64,000 nucleotides of DNA from JANMDU01 sp031418715 (GTDB lineage Bacteria > Pseudomonadota > Gammaproteobacteria > Burkholderiales > Burkholderiaceae_C): positions 1-64,000 of the forward strand of contig JANOJL010000067.1 in NCBI GenBank assembly GCA_031418715.1. Reading direction: 5' to 3'. The notes beneath the pieces are model-generated. The model ran no database searches, was not told the DNA's origin, and worked only from the letters and a program-made list of their open reading frames with translations. Position 1 is the first letter of the stretch. Each line of letters starts with the position of its first letter. The translations under genes and the position numbers were made by a program. Positions 24,314 to 32,905 of this stretch are shown one piece after another.

Positions 24314-25159
24314 ATGAAAGACATTCCAGTACCGACTCTCGGCCTCTCGCCCAACTTTTTTCCACGGGGGTCACTTCATCGCCCGTTTCCAACTCAGCCT
24401 GCAACAGTGGAAGCAACGGTATCAAGCACGCAAACGCAACTGAAAGTCATTTGGGCGAACCATTTGGACGAAGTGCGCCAGGCGCAGCGCCTGCGCCATA
24501 GTATTTTTGCAGGCGAAATGGGCGCCACTTTAGATACGCCATTGGCTGAGCATGATGTTGACCGCTTTGATGACTATTGCGAGCATCTTTTGGTTCTCGA
24601 TCAAGCCACAAGCGAAGTGGTGGGCACATATCGCTTGCTCACGCCTGCTCAAGCTCTTCGTGCCGGTGGCCTTTATACCGAGACAGAGTTTGATGTGGCA
24701 TCACTGACTCACATGCGCAGCCAAATGGTGGAGCTCGGCAGAAGCTGTGTGCACGCGGACTACCGCAGCGGCGCAGTGATCATGGCTTTGTGGGGCGCCT
24801 TGGCGCAATTCATGGTTCGTAACCGTCTTGACTGCATGATCGGTTGCGCCAGTATCCCAATGCTTTGCGAAGGCCGCATCAGCGGCGATGCCGCAAGCAG
24901 CATCTGGGCGCAAGTGTCAAAAACGCATTTGGCTGATCCAGCTTTTACAGTGCATGCCCACACGCCCTTGCCTGTGGAACAATTTGACCAAACGCTGGCT
25001 GTCGAGCCTCCTGCTTTGATCAAAGGTTATTTGCGACTGGGTGCGCGCGTATTAGGTGCACCAGCATGGGACCCTGACTTCAACACCGCCGATCTGCCGA
25101 TGCTGATGCGTATTAGGGATTTACCAAATCGCTATCGCCGCCATTTCTTGGGGCATTGA
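24314..25159 (+). CDS. olsB: OlsB-like GNAT N-acyltransferase (Acetyltransf_5 fold)
   Basis: A 281-residue protein of the hemolysin/OlsB family. OlsB transfers a 3-hydroxyacyl chain from ACP to ornithine, the first step of ornithine-lipid synthesis. The core spans about residues 60-220: RLRHSIFAGEMGA, then DRFDDYCEHLLVLD, VVGTYRLLTP, ELGRSCVHADYRS and MIGCASIP. An AAGGAG box lies 6 nt before the ATG. Ornithine lipids replace phospholipids under phosphate starvation in many bacteria, which fits its place between phoX and ppk. The lyso-lipid acyltransferase OlsA is not in the window. Substrate is inferred. Confidence 0.75.
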   Translation: MKDIPVPTLGLSPNFFPRGSLHRPFPTQPATVEATVSSTQTQLKVIWANHLDEVRQAQRLRHSIFAGEMGATLDTPLAEHDVDRFDDYCEHLLVLDQATSEVVGTYRLLTPAQALRAGGLYTETEFDVASLTHMRSQMVELGRSCVHADYRSGAVIMALWGALAQFMVRNRLDCMIGCASIPMLCEGRISGDAASSIWAQVSKTHLADPAFTVHAHTPLPVEQFDQTLAVEPPALIKGYLRLGARVLGAPAWDPDFNTADLPMLMRIRDLPNRYRRHFLGH

Positions 25160-25198
25160 AGCCAAAGGCATTGCCCCGACAACGGCAGGGCAATGTGA

Positions 25199-25216
25199 CT
25201 GTCATCAAAACGTCAC
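25199..25216 (+). promoter_or_regulatory. Pho box upstream of ppk
   Basis: CTGTCAT-CAAA-ACGTCAC, two PhoB heptamers with 4-bp spacing, 42 bp before the ppk start. Confidence 0.75.
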
Positions 25217-25257
25217 ACGATATTTGCACACTTGCAGTGAGATAGACTAACTGAAAT

Positions 25258-26433
25258 ATGCCAATAACATCCATCGCTTTGCAGACAGCAGCGCCAGTTG
25301 CTACGCCCTATCTGGATAGAGATCTCAGTCTTCTCGCTTTTAACCACCGCGTGCTAGATTGGGCGAGGCGAGATGACGTGCCTTTGCTTGAGCGTTTGCG
25401 CTATTTGTGCATCGTCTCCTCCAATATAGATGAGCTGTTTGAAGTGCGTGCTGCCTTACATTTGACCGCGCACCAAAGCGATGATCACAAAGGCAGTTAT
25501 TCTGTACAGAGCTATCTGGCCTTGCATGCGCGTGCGCATGAATTGGTGGCCGAGCAATACAGCCTCTTCAACCATGAGCTCACGGAGGCATTCGCTCGGG
25601 AAGATATCTCCATTCTTTCGCATGCGGATCGCAACGCGGATCAAAAGCGCTGGGTGAAGAAGTATTTTGAGCAAGAGGTGCAGCCTCTGCTGATGCCCGT
25701 GTTGCTTGATCCAGCACATCCGTTCCCGCAGGTGGCCAGTAAATCGCTCAATTTTATTGTGGAGCTTGGCGGCCTCGATGCGTTTGAGCGCGACAACTCT
25801 ATTGCAATTGTGAAAGTGCCGCGCGTGTTGCCGCGCTTGATGCCTCTGCCTGCCAAACTTTGCGGTAAAAAGAAGCTGTACATCTCGCTTTCGAGCGTGA
25901 TTCGGGCACATTTGGACAGTTTGTTTCCAGGGCGCAAGGTGGGGCAGTTTTCACAATTTCGCGTGACGCGGCATTCTGACCTAGCGATTGACGAAGAAGA
26001 CGTGACGAATTTTCGTATGGCACTTCGCCAAGGCTTGCAGCAGCGCCACTATGGCAAAGCGATGCGTATTGAAGTCTCGGCCAGTTGCTCGCACCGCTTG
26101 TATGAACTGCTGCTGCGCCAATTTGAATTGCCTGAATGTGCGCTGTATCGGGTGCCCGGCCCGGTGAATTTGGTGCGCTTTGGGCAGTTGGCAGATCTGG
26201 TGCCCAGCCCTAGCTTGCGCTTCAAGCCTTATGTGCCAAGTTATCCAGTGAGCATGCAGCAGACGGTGCGTGGGTTATCCATGTTTGATCGGCTCAACCA
26301 AGGTGATGCGATGGTGCATCAACCCTATGAGAGTTTTGATGCTGTGATTGATTTCTTGCGCGAGGCTGTGTACGATCCCCGCGTGTTGGCTATTCGCCAA
26401 ACGATTTATCGCACAGGTTCAGATCCGTCATGA
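25258..26433 (+). CDS. ppk: Polyphosphate kinase 1, N-terminal part (gene interrupted by frameshift)
   Basis: Polyphosphate kinase makes polyphosphate from ATP at the membrane. This frame gives 391 residues: the N domain (LDRDLSLLAFNHRVLDWA, then SSNIDELFEVRA), the head domain, and the start of the first PLD-like catalytic domain up to LAIRQTIYRTGSDPS, which includes the metal-binding Arg (Arg375 of E. coli). A TGA stops it there. Adding one base after 26430 would restore a full-length product of normal length with the next frame. Either a real frameshift, an assembly error, or two coupled polypeptides. Confidence 0.85.
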   Translation: MPITSIALQTAAPVATPYLDRDLSLLAFNHRVLDWARRDDVPLLERLRYLCIVSSNIDELFEVRAALHLTAHQSDDHKGSYSVQSYLALHARAHELVAEQYSLFNHELTEAFAREDISILSHADRNADQKRWVKKYFEQEVQPLLMPVLLDPAHPFPQVASKSLNFIVELGGLDAFERDNSIAIVKVPRVLPRLMPLPAKLCGKKKLYISLSSVIRAHLDSLFPGRKVGQFSQFRVTRHSDLAIDEEDVTNFRMALRQGLQQRHYGKAMRIEVSASCSHRLYELLLRQFELPECALYRVPGPVNLVRFGQLADLVPSPSLRFKPYVPSYPVSMQQTVRGLSMFDRLNQGDAMVHQPYESFDAVIDFLREAVYDPRVLAIRQTIYRTGSDPS

Positions 26434-27344
26434 TGGATTTACTGTGCGAGGCTGTGCGCCGAGGTAAAGAAGTGATGGCAGTGGTGGAGTTGAAGGCTCG
26501 GTTTGACGAAGAAGCCAATATCAACTGGGCAGAGCGGCTTGAATCGATTGGTGCGCAAGTCGTGTATGGCGTGGTGGGGCTCAAAACGCATGCCAAGATG
26601 CTGTTGGTGACACGCAAAGAAGGGAAGAAATTGCGGCGCTACGGGCATATGTCAACGGGTAATTACAACCCACGCACCGCATGCTTGTACACCGACATCA
26701 GCTATTTTACAGCTGATACCGATCTCACCTTAGACATGGAGCAACTCTTCGTTCACTTGGCCAGTCAAAACCACATCCCTAAGATGCGCAAACTCTTGCT
26801 CGCACCTTTTCATATGCAACAAACTGTCTTAACGCACATAGAAAAATTGCGTTTGCATGCGCTTCAAGGCAAGCCAACACGGCTCATTGCAAAAATGAAC
26901 TCGCTCACTGATGAGCCGATCATTGAAGCCTTGGTGCGAGCTGGCCAAGCAGGTGTTTCTATTGACTTGATCGTGCGTGGCGCTTGCACACTACACGCCC
27001 AATACCCCGGCATCACAGACAATATTCGTGTGCGCTCGGTGATTGGCCGCTTTCTGGAGCATTCACGCGTTTTTTATTTTCGTACTGGAGAAGATGAGCA
27101 GCTTTATCTTTCCAGCGCCGATTGGATGAACCGCAACATGTTGCGCCGCATTGAACTGGCTTGGCCTGTGACCGATCCAGTTTTGCGCCAGCGCATTGTG
27201 GATGAGTGCTTAAGTGCTTACTTACACGATGGTGTAGATGCTTGGCAAATGCAGTCTGATGGAAGCTACCAATCCAGCCGCGAGCTGCCCGGTGGCCACA
27301 GCGCTCAACAGGCACTCATGCGCCGCTACGGCGCACCCAATTGA
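26430..27344 (+). CDS. ppk: Polyphosphate kinase 1, C-terminal part
   Basis: Continues exactly where the N-terminal part stops: MMDLLCEAVRRGKEVMAVVELKARFDEEANI, then GLKTHAKMLLVTRKE with the phosphorylated His (His435 type), MSTGNYNP, and in the second PLD-like domain SVIGRFLEHSRVFYF with the second His. The length of 304 residues completes the PPK1 fold, so no domain is lost. The ATG overlaps the upstream TGA as ATGA, a layout that would permit reinitiation. sixA follows, its start 12 bp past the stop. Confidence 0.85.
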   Translation: MMDLLCEAVRRGKEVMAVVELKARFDEEANINWAERLESIGAQVVYGVVGLKTHAKMLLVTRKEGKKLRRYGHMSTGNYNPRTACLYTDISYFTADTDLTLDMEQLFVHLASQNHIPKMRKLLLAPFHMQQTVLTHIEKLRLHALQGKPTRLIAKMNSLTDEPIIEALVRAGQAGVSIDLIVRGACTLHAQYPGITDNIRVRSVIGRFLEHSRVFYFRTGEDEQLYLSSADWMNRNMLRRIELAWPVTDPVLRQRIVDECLSAYLHDGVDAWQMQSDGSYQSSRELPGGHSAQQALMRRYGAPN

Positions 27345-27355
27345 GGGAGATGGAG

Positions 27356-27823
27356 ATGGATTTGCTTCTATGGCGGCATGCAGAGGCATCCGATGCAAGC
27401 GCTGATCAACCAGAGGATTTGAGTCGCCCGCTCACGCCGCGCGGTGTCAAGCAAGCCCAGCGCATGGCTAAATGGCTGGAGCAGTACATGCCCGAAGGCA
27501 TGAGGATTCTCTGTAGCCCTGCCGTGCGCTGCGAGAGCACGGTGCAGGCGCTGCGGCGCAAATACAAAATCTGCCCTGCCCTTGCGCCCGATGGCAGTGT
27601 GCAAGACGTGCTGCAACTGGCACACTGGCCTGATGCCAAAACCCCAGTTTTGATCGTTGGTCATCAACCTATTTTGGGCGAAGTGATTGGGCAATTACTG
27701 GAGTTGCCTGGAGAAGGGTTGTCAGTGCGCAAGGGCTCTTTGTGGTGGCTGCGCAATCGGGTGCGTATGGATGCGCGCAAAACCATTGTGCATTGTGTGC
27801 AGTCGCCCGACATGCTTTGGTAA
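27356..27823 (+). CDS. sixA: Phosphohistidine phosphatase SixA-like
   Basis: A 155-residue histidine-phosphatase-fold protein. The RHG-type motif is WRHAEAS near residue 8, followed by LSRPLTPRGVKQAQRMAKWL, the substrate loop ILCSPAVRCESTVQAL, and the second His in LIVGHQPILGEVI. SixA removes phosphate from His of phosphorelay proteins. The ATG giving MDLLLWRH was chosen because GGAG lies 6 nt before it; an ATG six bases earlier has no spacing. It follows ppk closely and converges with ppx. Confidence 0.88.
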   Translation: MDLLLWRHAEASDASADQPEDLSRPLTPRGVKQAQRMAKWLEQYMPEGMRILCSPAVRCESTVQALRRKYKICPALAPDGSVQDVLQLAHWPDAKTPVLIVGHQPILGEVIGQLLELPGEGLSVRKGSLWWLRNRVRMDARKTIVHCVQSPDMLW

Positions 27824-27840
27824 AGAGCCGCTTATTCTTT

Positions 27841-29340
27841 TTAGTCTGCGCCTAACTGCAAAGCCCAACTGCTTTTTTGCCAAGCCTGCGTTTCTTGCTG
27901 CAGCAAATGCATCGATTGCGGATAGCGTGTAGGCCAAGTGCCGCTCGTGCGCAGTTCAAAGCGGCGTGTAGAAGCATCGAAATGCAAACTCAAACCTTTC
28001 AGCGCGGGCGTGACCCTGGCATGGCAGAGCAACACCGCCAAGCGAAGACACATGAGTTGCTGCACAAAGCGGGTGTCGTCAAAATCGGCTTCGAGTTTGC
28101 GCAGTTTACCTTTGTGCCCTAGCACGAGTAAGCTGAGGCGATGCAGTTCGTTGTTTGAAAATCCCAGCACATCGGCGTTTTCAATGATGTAGGCGCTGTG
28201 CTTGTGTCCATCGCTGTGTGAGATCAGTGTGCCAATTTCATGCAGCTGGCTGGCCCATCGCAACTTACGCAGATGGCGCGTGCGCTCCTCGGGAATTTCT
28301 TCTAAACCACCAGGCATTTCTTCAAAAAAATGCAAAGCAGCTGTCTGTACGCGCTTGGCTTGTGCATCATCGACCTCGAAGCGCTTGGCTAGCCGCTCGA
28401 TCGATTGGCTTCGCAGATCGGCCGTGGTGCTTTCGCGCCCAATCAGATCATGCAGCACACCGTGGCGCAACCCGGCATCAATCGCGCGCAGCCTTTGCAA
28501 GCCCAGCAACTCAAACAAAGCCAGTAACACGCTCAAGCCTGCACCCAGCACTGGCTTACGATCTTCTTTCAAGGTTGGCATTTCAAGCTTATCAATCGAA
28601 CCCATAGCTTGCAATTGCAGTCGCAAGGCTTGCAGCGGGCGCGCTTCGATGATGCCTTCAGGTTGCCCCATCGCATGCAAGATATCTGCAATTGCACCAA
28701 TCGTCCCTGCTGAACCATACGCAGTAGCTTCAACCTTCGCAAAACTGCCCACCGCTTCATCCAGTACGGCTTTGGCCGCAACGATGGCTGAGTCAAATGC
28801 GGCTGCGTCCAAGCGTCCATTGGGAAAGTAACGATCCGCCCAAACCACACTACCGACGCGGTAAGACTCCATGGCTTCAGGATGCCGCCCGGCGCCTAGG
28901 ATCAACTCGGTCGAGCGCCCGCCGATATCAATCACCAAACGTTTTTCATGCGCACCTTCGAGCGTCTGCGCCACGCCTTGGTAAATCAAACGGGCCTCTT
29001 CTCGCCCTGCAATCACTTCAATCGGAAAACCCAAAAGCTGCTCGCCCTTTTTGAGGAAGAAATCTCGGTTGCGCGCCTCACGCAAGGTTTGCGTAGCGAC
29101 TGCACGCACCTGCTTGTGGTCAAAGCCAGCGAGCCGCTCGCCAAAGCGCGCCAGAGTCCCCCACCCCCGTTGCATGGCTTCTTGGGTGAGATTACGCTGC
29201 TCGTCTAAGCCGCCACCTTGGCGCACTGTTTCTTTGAGGTAATCGACGCGGAAAATACTGCCGTGATCAAGTCGCCCGATTTCCATACGGAAACTATTTG
29301 AACCCAAATCTACAGCAGCAATCAAACTGCCTTCTTGCAT
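27841..29340 (-). CDS. ppx: Exopolyphosphatase (Ppx/GppA family)
   Basis: A 499-residue enzyme degrading polyphosphate or pppGpp. The ASKHA nucleotide-fold signatures are VDLGSNSFRMEIGR near residue 10, REARNRDFF, VIDIGGRSTELILG near 140 and AYGSAGTIGAIADI. The C-terminal half is HD-like, with LHEIGTLISHSDGHKHSAYI. The start is set at the ATG of MQEGSLIAAVDLG; a frame reaching to 29403 would add 21 residues not typical of the family. It converges with ppk-sixA, a polyphosphate synthesis and breakdown pair. Confidence 0.93.
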   Translation of the reverse strand: MQEGSLIAAVDLGSNSFRMEIGRLDHGSIFRVDYLKETVRQGGGLDEQRNLTQEAMQRGWGTLARFGERLAGFDHKQVRAVATQTLREARNRDFFLKKGEQLLGFPIEVIAGREEARLIYQGVAQTLEGAHEKRLVIDIGGRSTELILGAGRHPEAMESYRVGSVVWADRYFPNGRLDAAAFDSAIVAAKAVLDEAVGSFAKVEATAYGSAGTIGAIADILHAMGQPEGIIEARPLQALRLQLQAMGSIDKLEMPTLKEDRKPVLGAGLSVLLALFELLGLQRLRAIDAGLRHGVLHDLIGRESTTADLRSQSIERLAKRFEVDDAQAKRVQTAALHFFEEMPGGLEEIPEERTRHLRKLRWASQLHEIGTLISHSDGHKHSAYIIENADVLGFSNNELHRLSLLVLGHKGKLRKLEADFDDTRFVQQLMCLRLAVLLCHARVTPALKGLSLHFDASTRRFELRTSGTWPTRYPQSMHLLQQETQAWQKSSWALQLGAD

Positions 29341-29418
29341 GCGGATACCTGTGTACTGGTCATAACGCAGTACCTTAGCATGAAACAATTGACGCGCTGT
29401 CATCAGCGAACTAACAAA

Positions 29419-30573
29419 TCAACCAATCACGCGACCATCTATGCTGATCATGGACTGCGTGACAAATGCACTGGTCAAGCGCCCATTGTCGTATTCCACG
29501 CGAAAACCTTCTAAATCAATGCTTTGGCGGCGCGAGAAGGCCTCATAAACTGCGCTACGGCTTAAGCTTTTAGCCGAGAGCATTACATTTGCTGTGTAAC
29601 GCGCTGAAATATAGCCTGCCAAACTCAATGCTGTGGGTGGCTCATCAAAATACTTGGCGAGCGCTTGACGATAACGCCTTGCAATCGGCACTGAAGATGA
29701 AACCACTGGGACAGCCTGAGTGCCGATGATGGGCACATGCTTGCCACCGTTCATTTGCAATGCAGTTTGCAAGTTCACATCGGCTAAAGCTACGATATAG
29801 CGAATCCCGCTGCTACGACTCCAGCCTTGGGTGAACTGCACCAGCTCGGGTGTGCCGCCCACAAAGAGAATCAAAGGTACGGTGGTCAAGCTGATCTGCT
29901 GAGCTTGCTTCTTCAAGTCTGCTTGCAAAGGCATCTCGCGCAGAGCCAATTTCAAGCTTTGAGCGATGCGTTTGATATCTTCTGAGTTGATTCTGCGCTC
30001 ACGCTCGCTTTGATACACCACTGTGAGGCTGGTGATGCCAACGGTGGTCATGTTTTTCAAGGCATGCTGGATCTGTTGCTCGCGCGTTGAAAAAATCGGG
30101 AATGTGCCGCGGTTGATATCGATCGCGGAATTTTGCAGCCAAGGTGCTGCATGTGCTAATTCACTGCGCTCGGTGCTGTTTTTTACTGTCAACGCTACAG
30201 CGAGTGGATCGGCACAAGTTCCAAATACGCTCAAGCAGTTGTCGTCATCGCGCAGCTGCGCCCAAGCGCTGTCGCGTTGAGCATCAGAACCATCTATCTC
30301 AATCACCTGATGGCGCACCCGCTGACCACGCAAGCCGCCAGCAGCATTGATCTCTTGCCAAGCGGCACGGCTGCCGATCACGAAATCTTTGGAGATATCT
30401 TGGTAGTCATTCGAAACATCGGCTAATTGACCGACCATCGGGTTGCGAGAGACAGAATTTTGAGCCCAAACGGTTGGGCTCAGCGTGCTTGCGGCGGATG
30501 CTGCCGCGCCTAGCAGCAACGAGCGCCTGGCAAAGGCGCCAGCTTGAGGTGCAGAAAATGAGGTGTTATTCAT
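29419..30573 (-). CDS. ABC-type (LivJ-like) periplasmic binding protein under a Pho box
   Basis: A 384-residue type-I periplasmic binding protein. A twin-Arg signal (ARRSLLLGAAASAASTLSPTVWA) is followed by the Leu/Ile/Val-binding-type fold: MVGQLADVSNDYQDISKDFVIGSR, AAWQEINAAGGLRGQ, and late ALSLAGYISARY. AAGGGA precedes the ATG by 7 nt. No permease or ATPase gene is adjacent. The gene diverges from pstS, and a Pho-box-like site lies upstream on its strand, so it probably belongs to the phosphate-starvation regulon. The ligand is unknown. Confidence 0.82.
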   Translation of the reverse strand: MNNTSFSAPQAGAFARRSLLLGAAASAASTLSPTVWAQNSVSRNPMVGQLADVSNDYQDISKDFVIGSRAAWQEINAAGGLRGQRVRHQVIEIDGSDAQRDSAWAQLRDDDNCLSVFGTCADPLAVALTVKNSTERSELAHAAPWLQNSAIDINRGTFPIFSTREQQIQHALKNMTTVGITSLTVVYQSERERRINSEDIKRIAQSLKLALREMPLQADLKKQAQQISLTTVPLILFVGGTPELVQFTQGWSRSSGIRYIVALADVNLQTALQMNGGKHVPIIGTQAVPVVSSSVPIARRYRQALAKYFDEPPTALSLAGYISARYTANVMLSAKSLSRSAVYEAFSRRQSIDLEGFRVEYDNGRLTSAFVTQSMISIDGRVIG

Positions 30574-30705
30574 GAAAATCCCTTGTTGTTGAGAGCTGAA
30601 AACTGCCAGCGCATCTAAAATCTCATTCAAATCAAAGGCTAACTGATTGATGTGCTTTGCCAGCAGAGGCGTCTAGGTAGCTTAGTCAACACCGGTGTCA
30701 CTGCT

Positions 30706-30723
30706 ATGACGCTTTGATGACGA
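30706..30723 (-). promoter_or_regulatory. Pho box for the divergent periplasmic binding protein gene
   Basis: On the minus strand TCGTCAT-CAAA-GCGTCAT, with 4-bp spacing and the same CAAA spacer as the pstS and ppk sites. It lies 133 bp before the 30573 start. Confidence 0.65.
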
Positions 30724-30749
30724 TGGCAAGACAATCCCCTGCAAAGTGA

Positions 30750-30767
30750 CAGTCATCAAATCGTCAC
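30750..30767 (+). promoter_or_regulatory. Pho box upstream of pstS
   Basis: CAGTCAT-CAAA-TCGTCAC, 65 bp before the pstS start. Confidence 0.75.
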
Positions 30768-30832
30768 AATTAGCACTTAAAGTAGGGTCAACCCAAAGCC
30801 GCAAGTCGGTATTTTTTCCCTAAGGTGTGAAC

Positions 30833-31870
30833 ATGAATCATTTTATTAAAGCAGGTCTTCTCAGTGTCGCAACCAGTCTGGCTTTTGCAGCCAGCGTGTC
30901 AGCACAGGAAATCACGGGTGCTGGCGCAACATTTCCTGCGCCGCTGTATTCCAAATGGGCGGCGGATTACAACAAAGTCACTGGCGTGAAGATCAACTAC
31001 CAATCAGTAGGCTCAGGCGCTGGCTTGCGTCAAATTGATGCCAAGACCGTAGATTTCGGCGCGAGCGATATGCCCCGCACCGATGATGAACTCAAGGCAA
31101 AAAATCAAGTTCAATTTCCAACCGTCATTGGCGGTGTCGTGCCTATCATCAACATCAAGGGCATCAATCCAGGTCAAATGCGTTTGAATGGTCAGGTGCT
31201 CGGCGACATCTTCCTTGGCAAGATCACCAAATGGAATGATGCTGCGATCAAAGCGCTGAACCCATCGCTGCCATTGCCTGATGCAGATATTTCCCCCGTG
31301 CGCCGCGCTGATGGCTCGGGCACGACCTTCATCTTCACCAACTACCTCTCCAAGGTCAACGCCGAGTGGAAGAGCAAAGTTGGCGAAGGCACAGCTGTGA
31401 ACTGGCCAGTGGGCGCGGGCGGCAAAGGCAATGAAGGTGTGGCTGCATTCGTAGGTCGCTTGCCTAATTCGATTGGCTATGTGGAATACGCCTACGTCAA
31501 GCAAAACAAGATGAACTTTGCATTGATGCAAAACGCTGCTGGTACATTCGTTACACCTGACGACCTGACCTTCAAAGCTGCAGCAGCAGGCGCTGATTGG
31601 AACAAAAGTTTTTACCAAATCCTGACAAATCAGCCCGGTAAGGATGCATGGCCCATCAGCGGTGCGACCTTCATCTTGTTGCATAAAGTACAAGACAAGC
31701 CAGCGAATGCCAGCGCCACGCTCACCTTCTTCAAATGGGCGCTGGAGCAAGGCGACAAGACTGCCGCTGATCTGGAATATGTACCAATGCCTGACAGCTC
31801 AAAAGCGGCCATCTTTCGCGCATTCGCAGAGATTAAAGATGCGACTGGTAAATCCATTGCATTCAAATAA
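30833..31870 (+). CDS. pstS: Phosphate ABC transporter substrate-binding protein
   Basis: A 345-residue periplasmic phosphate receptor. The signal peptide ends at VSAQEI; GAGATFPAPLYSKWAADY and NYQSVGSGAGLRQI bind the phosphate; FGASDMPRTDDEL and RRADGSGTTFIFTNYLS follow. The ATG is preceded by AAGG with 7-nt spacing; a GTG two codons upstream is less likely. It is the first gene of pstSCAB-phoU-phoBR and has a Pho box. A stem-loop after the gene probably limits read-through. Confidence 0.97.
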   Translation: MNHFIKAGLLSVATSLAFAASVSAQEITGAGATFPAPLYSKWAADYNKVTGVKINYQSVGSGAGLRQIDAKTVDFGASDMPRTDDELKAKNQVQFPTVIGGVVPIINIKGINPGQMRLNGQVLGDIFLGKITKWNDAAIKALNPSLPLPDADISPVRRADGSGTTFIFTNYLSKVNAEWKSKVGEGTAVNWPVGAGGKGNEGVAAFVGRLPNSIGYVEYAYVKQNKMNFALMQNAAGTFVTPDDLTFKAAAAGADWNKSFYQILTNQPGKDAWPISGATFILLHKVQDKPANASATLTFFKWALEQGDKTAADLEYVPMPDSSKAAIFRAFAEIKDATGKSIAFK

Positions 31871-31890
31871 ATACTACTAAAATCATAGCA

Positions 31891-31913
31891 GCCCGCGCAG
31901 TAACTGCGTGGGC
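31891..31913 (+). terminator. Stem-loop between pstS and pstC (attenuator or mRNA stabiliser)
   Basis: GCCCGCGCAG-TAA-CTGCGTGGGC: 10-bp stem with one G-T pair. No T run follows, so partial termination or protection of the pstS mRNA 3' end is more likely than full termination. The preceding bases (31871-31899) resemble a decayed half of the dispersed repeat. Confidence 0.65.
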
Positions 31914-31948
31914 TAAATGCATAAAACAACCTAAAACTGCAAGCCATC

Positions 31949-32905
31949 ATGTCAACACGTGTTAACGCCGCTGGCGCCAGAGCCACTGATCGCATTTTTG
32001 GCTGGAGTGCTCGCGGCTCAGCCGTGATCACACTAACCCTGCTGTTCGGCATCATTGCATCCTTGGTCTACGGTGCTTGGCCATCCATTGCACACAATGG
32101 TCTAGGTTTCTTAACCTCTGCCACTTGGGATCCCGTCAAGAACGAATACGGGGGCTTGGTGATGATCTACGGGACGATCGCCACCTCGATCATCGCTTTG
32201 ATCATTGCAGTACCAGTGAGCTTTGGCATTGCGATCTTCCTGACCGAACTCTCTCCCGCTTGGCTCAAGCGGCCACTGGGAACAGCTATTGAATTACTGG
32301 CTGCAGTGCCCTCCATTGTTTATGGCATGTGGGGTTTGTTGGTGTTTGGACCGATTCTGGCGACCTATGTCCAGCAGCCGCTGCAAAAGCTGCTGAAAGG
32401 CGTGCCGTATTTGGAAGCCTTTGTGGCCGGCCCACCGGTTGGCATCGGTTTGCTCAGCGCGGGTATCGTGCTGGCCATCATGATCATTCCCTTTATTGCC
32501 TCAGTGATGCGCGACGTGTTTGAGGTGACTCCTGCCTTGCTCAAAGAATCCGCCTATGGGTTGGGTGCAACGACATGGGAAGTGATGTGGAATGTTGTGC
32601 TGCCATATACCAAAGCAGGTGTGATTGGTGGCATCATGTTGGGCTTGGGGCGTGCACTGGGTGAGACGATGGCCGTGACTTTCCTGATTGGTAATTTCAA
32701 CCAACTCGACTCACTCAGCCTGTTCGAGCCTGCCAACAGCATCACCTCCGCATTGGCCAACGAGTTTGCTGAAGCGGGTGAAGGTCTGCACCAAGCTTCG
32801 TTGATGTACCTTGGCTTGATTCTTTTCTTCATCACTTTTGTGGTGCTCAGCTTCTCAAAAATCTTGCTTTCGCAACTGCAAAAAGGTGAAGGGGCCAAAT
32901 CATGA
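31949..32905 (+). CDS. pstC: Phosphate ABC transporter permease
   Basis: A 318-residue inner-membrane permease with about six membrane segments. AVPSIVYGMWGLLVFGP, IIPFIASVMRDVF and the EAA-type loop ESAYGLGATTWEVMWNVVLPYTKAGVIGG are PstC signatures. Its stop overlaps the pstA start by 4 bp (ATGA). Confidence 0.96.
   Translation: MSTRVNAAGARATDRIFGWSARGSAVITLTLLFGIIASLVYGAWPSIAHNGLGFLTSATWDPVKNEYGGLVMIYGTIATSIIALIIAVPVSFGIAIFLTELSPAWLKRPLGTAIELLAAVPSIVYGMWGLLVFGPILATYVQQPLQKLLKGVPYLEAFVAGPPVGIGLLSAGIVLAIMIIPFIASVMRDVFEVTPALLKESAYGLGATTWEVMWNVVLPYTKAGVIGGIMLGLGRALGETMAVTFLIGNFNQLDSLSLFEPANSITSALANEFAEAGEGLHQASLMYLGLILFFITFVVLSFSKILLSQLQKGEGAKS

Noticed and set aside
26415..26445. Programmed frameshift in ppk
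   Set aside because: No slippery heptamer or strong downstream structure was seen at the site; a simple deletion or reinitiation is more economical.
31871..31899. Repeat copy between pstS and pstC
   Set aside because: Only the left half is recognisable (about 21 of 29 bases) and the core is replaced by a stem-loop; treated as a possible decayed half and not counted.
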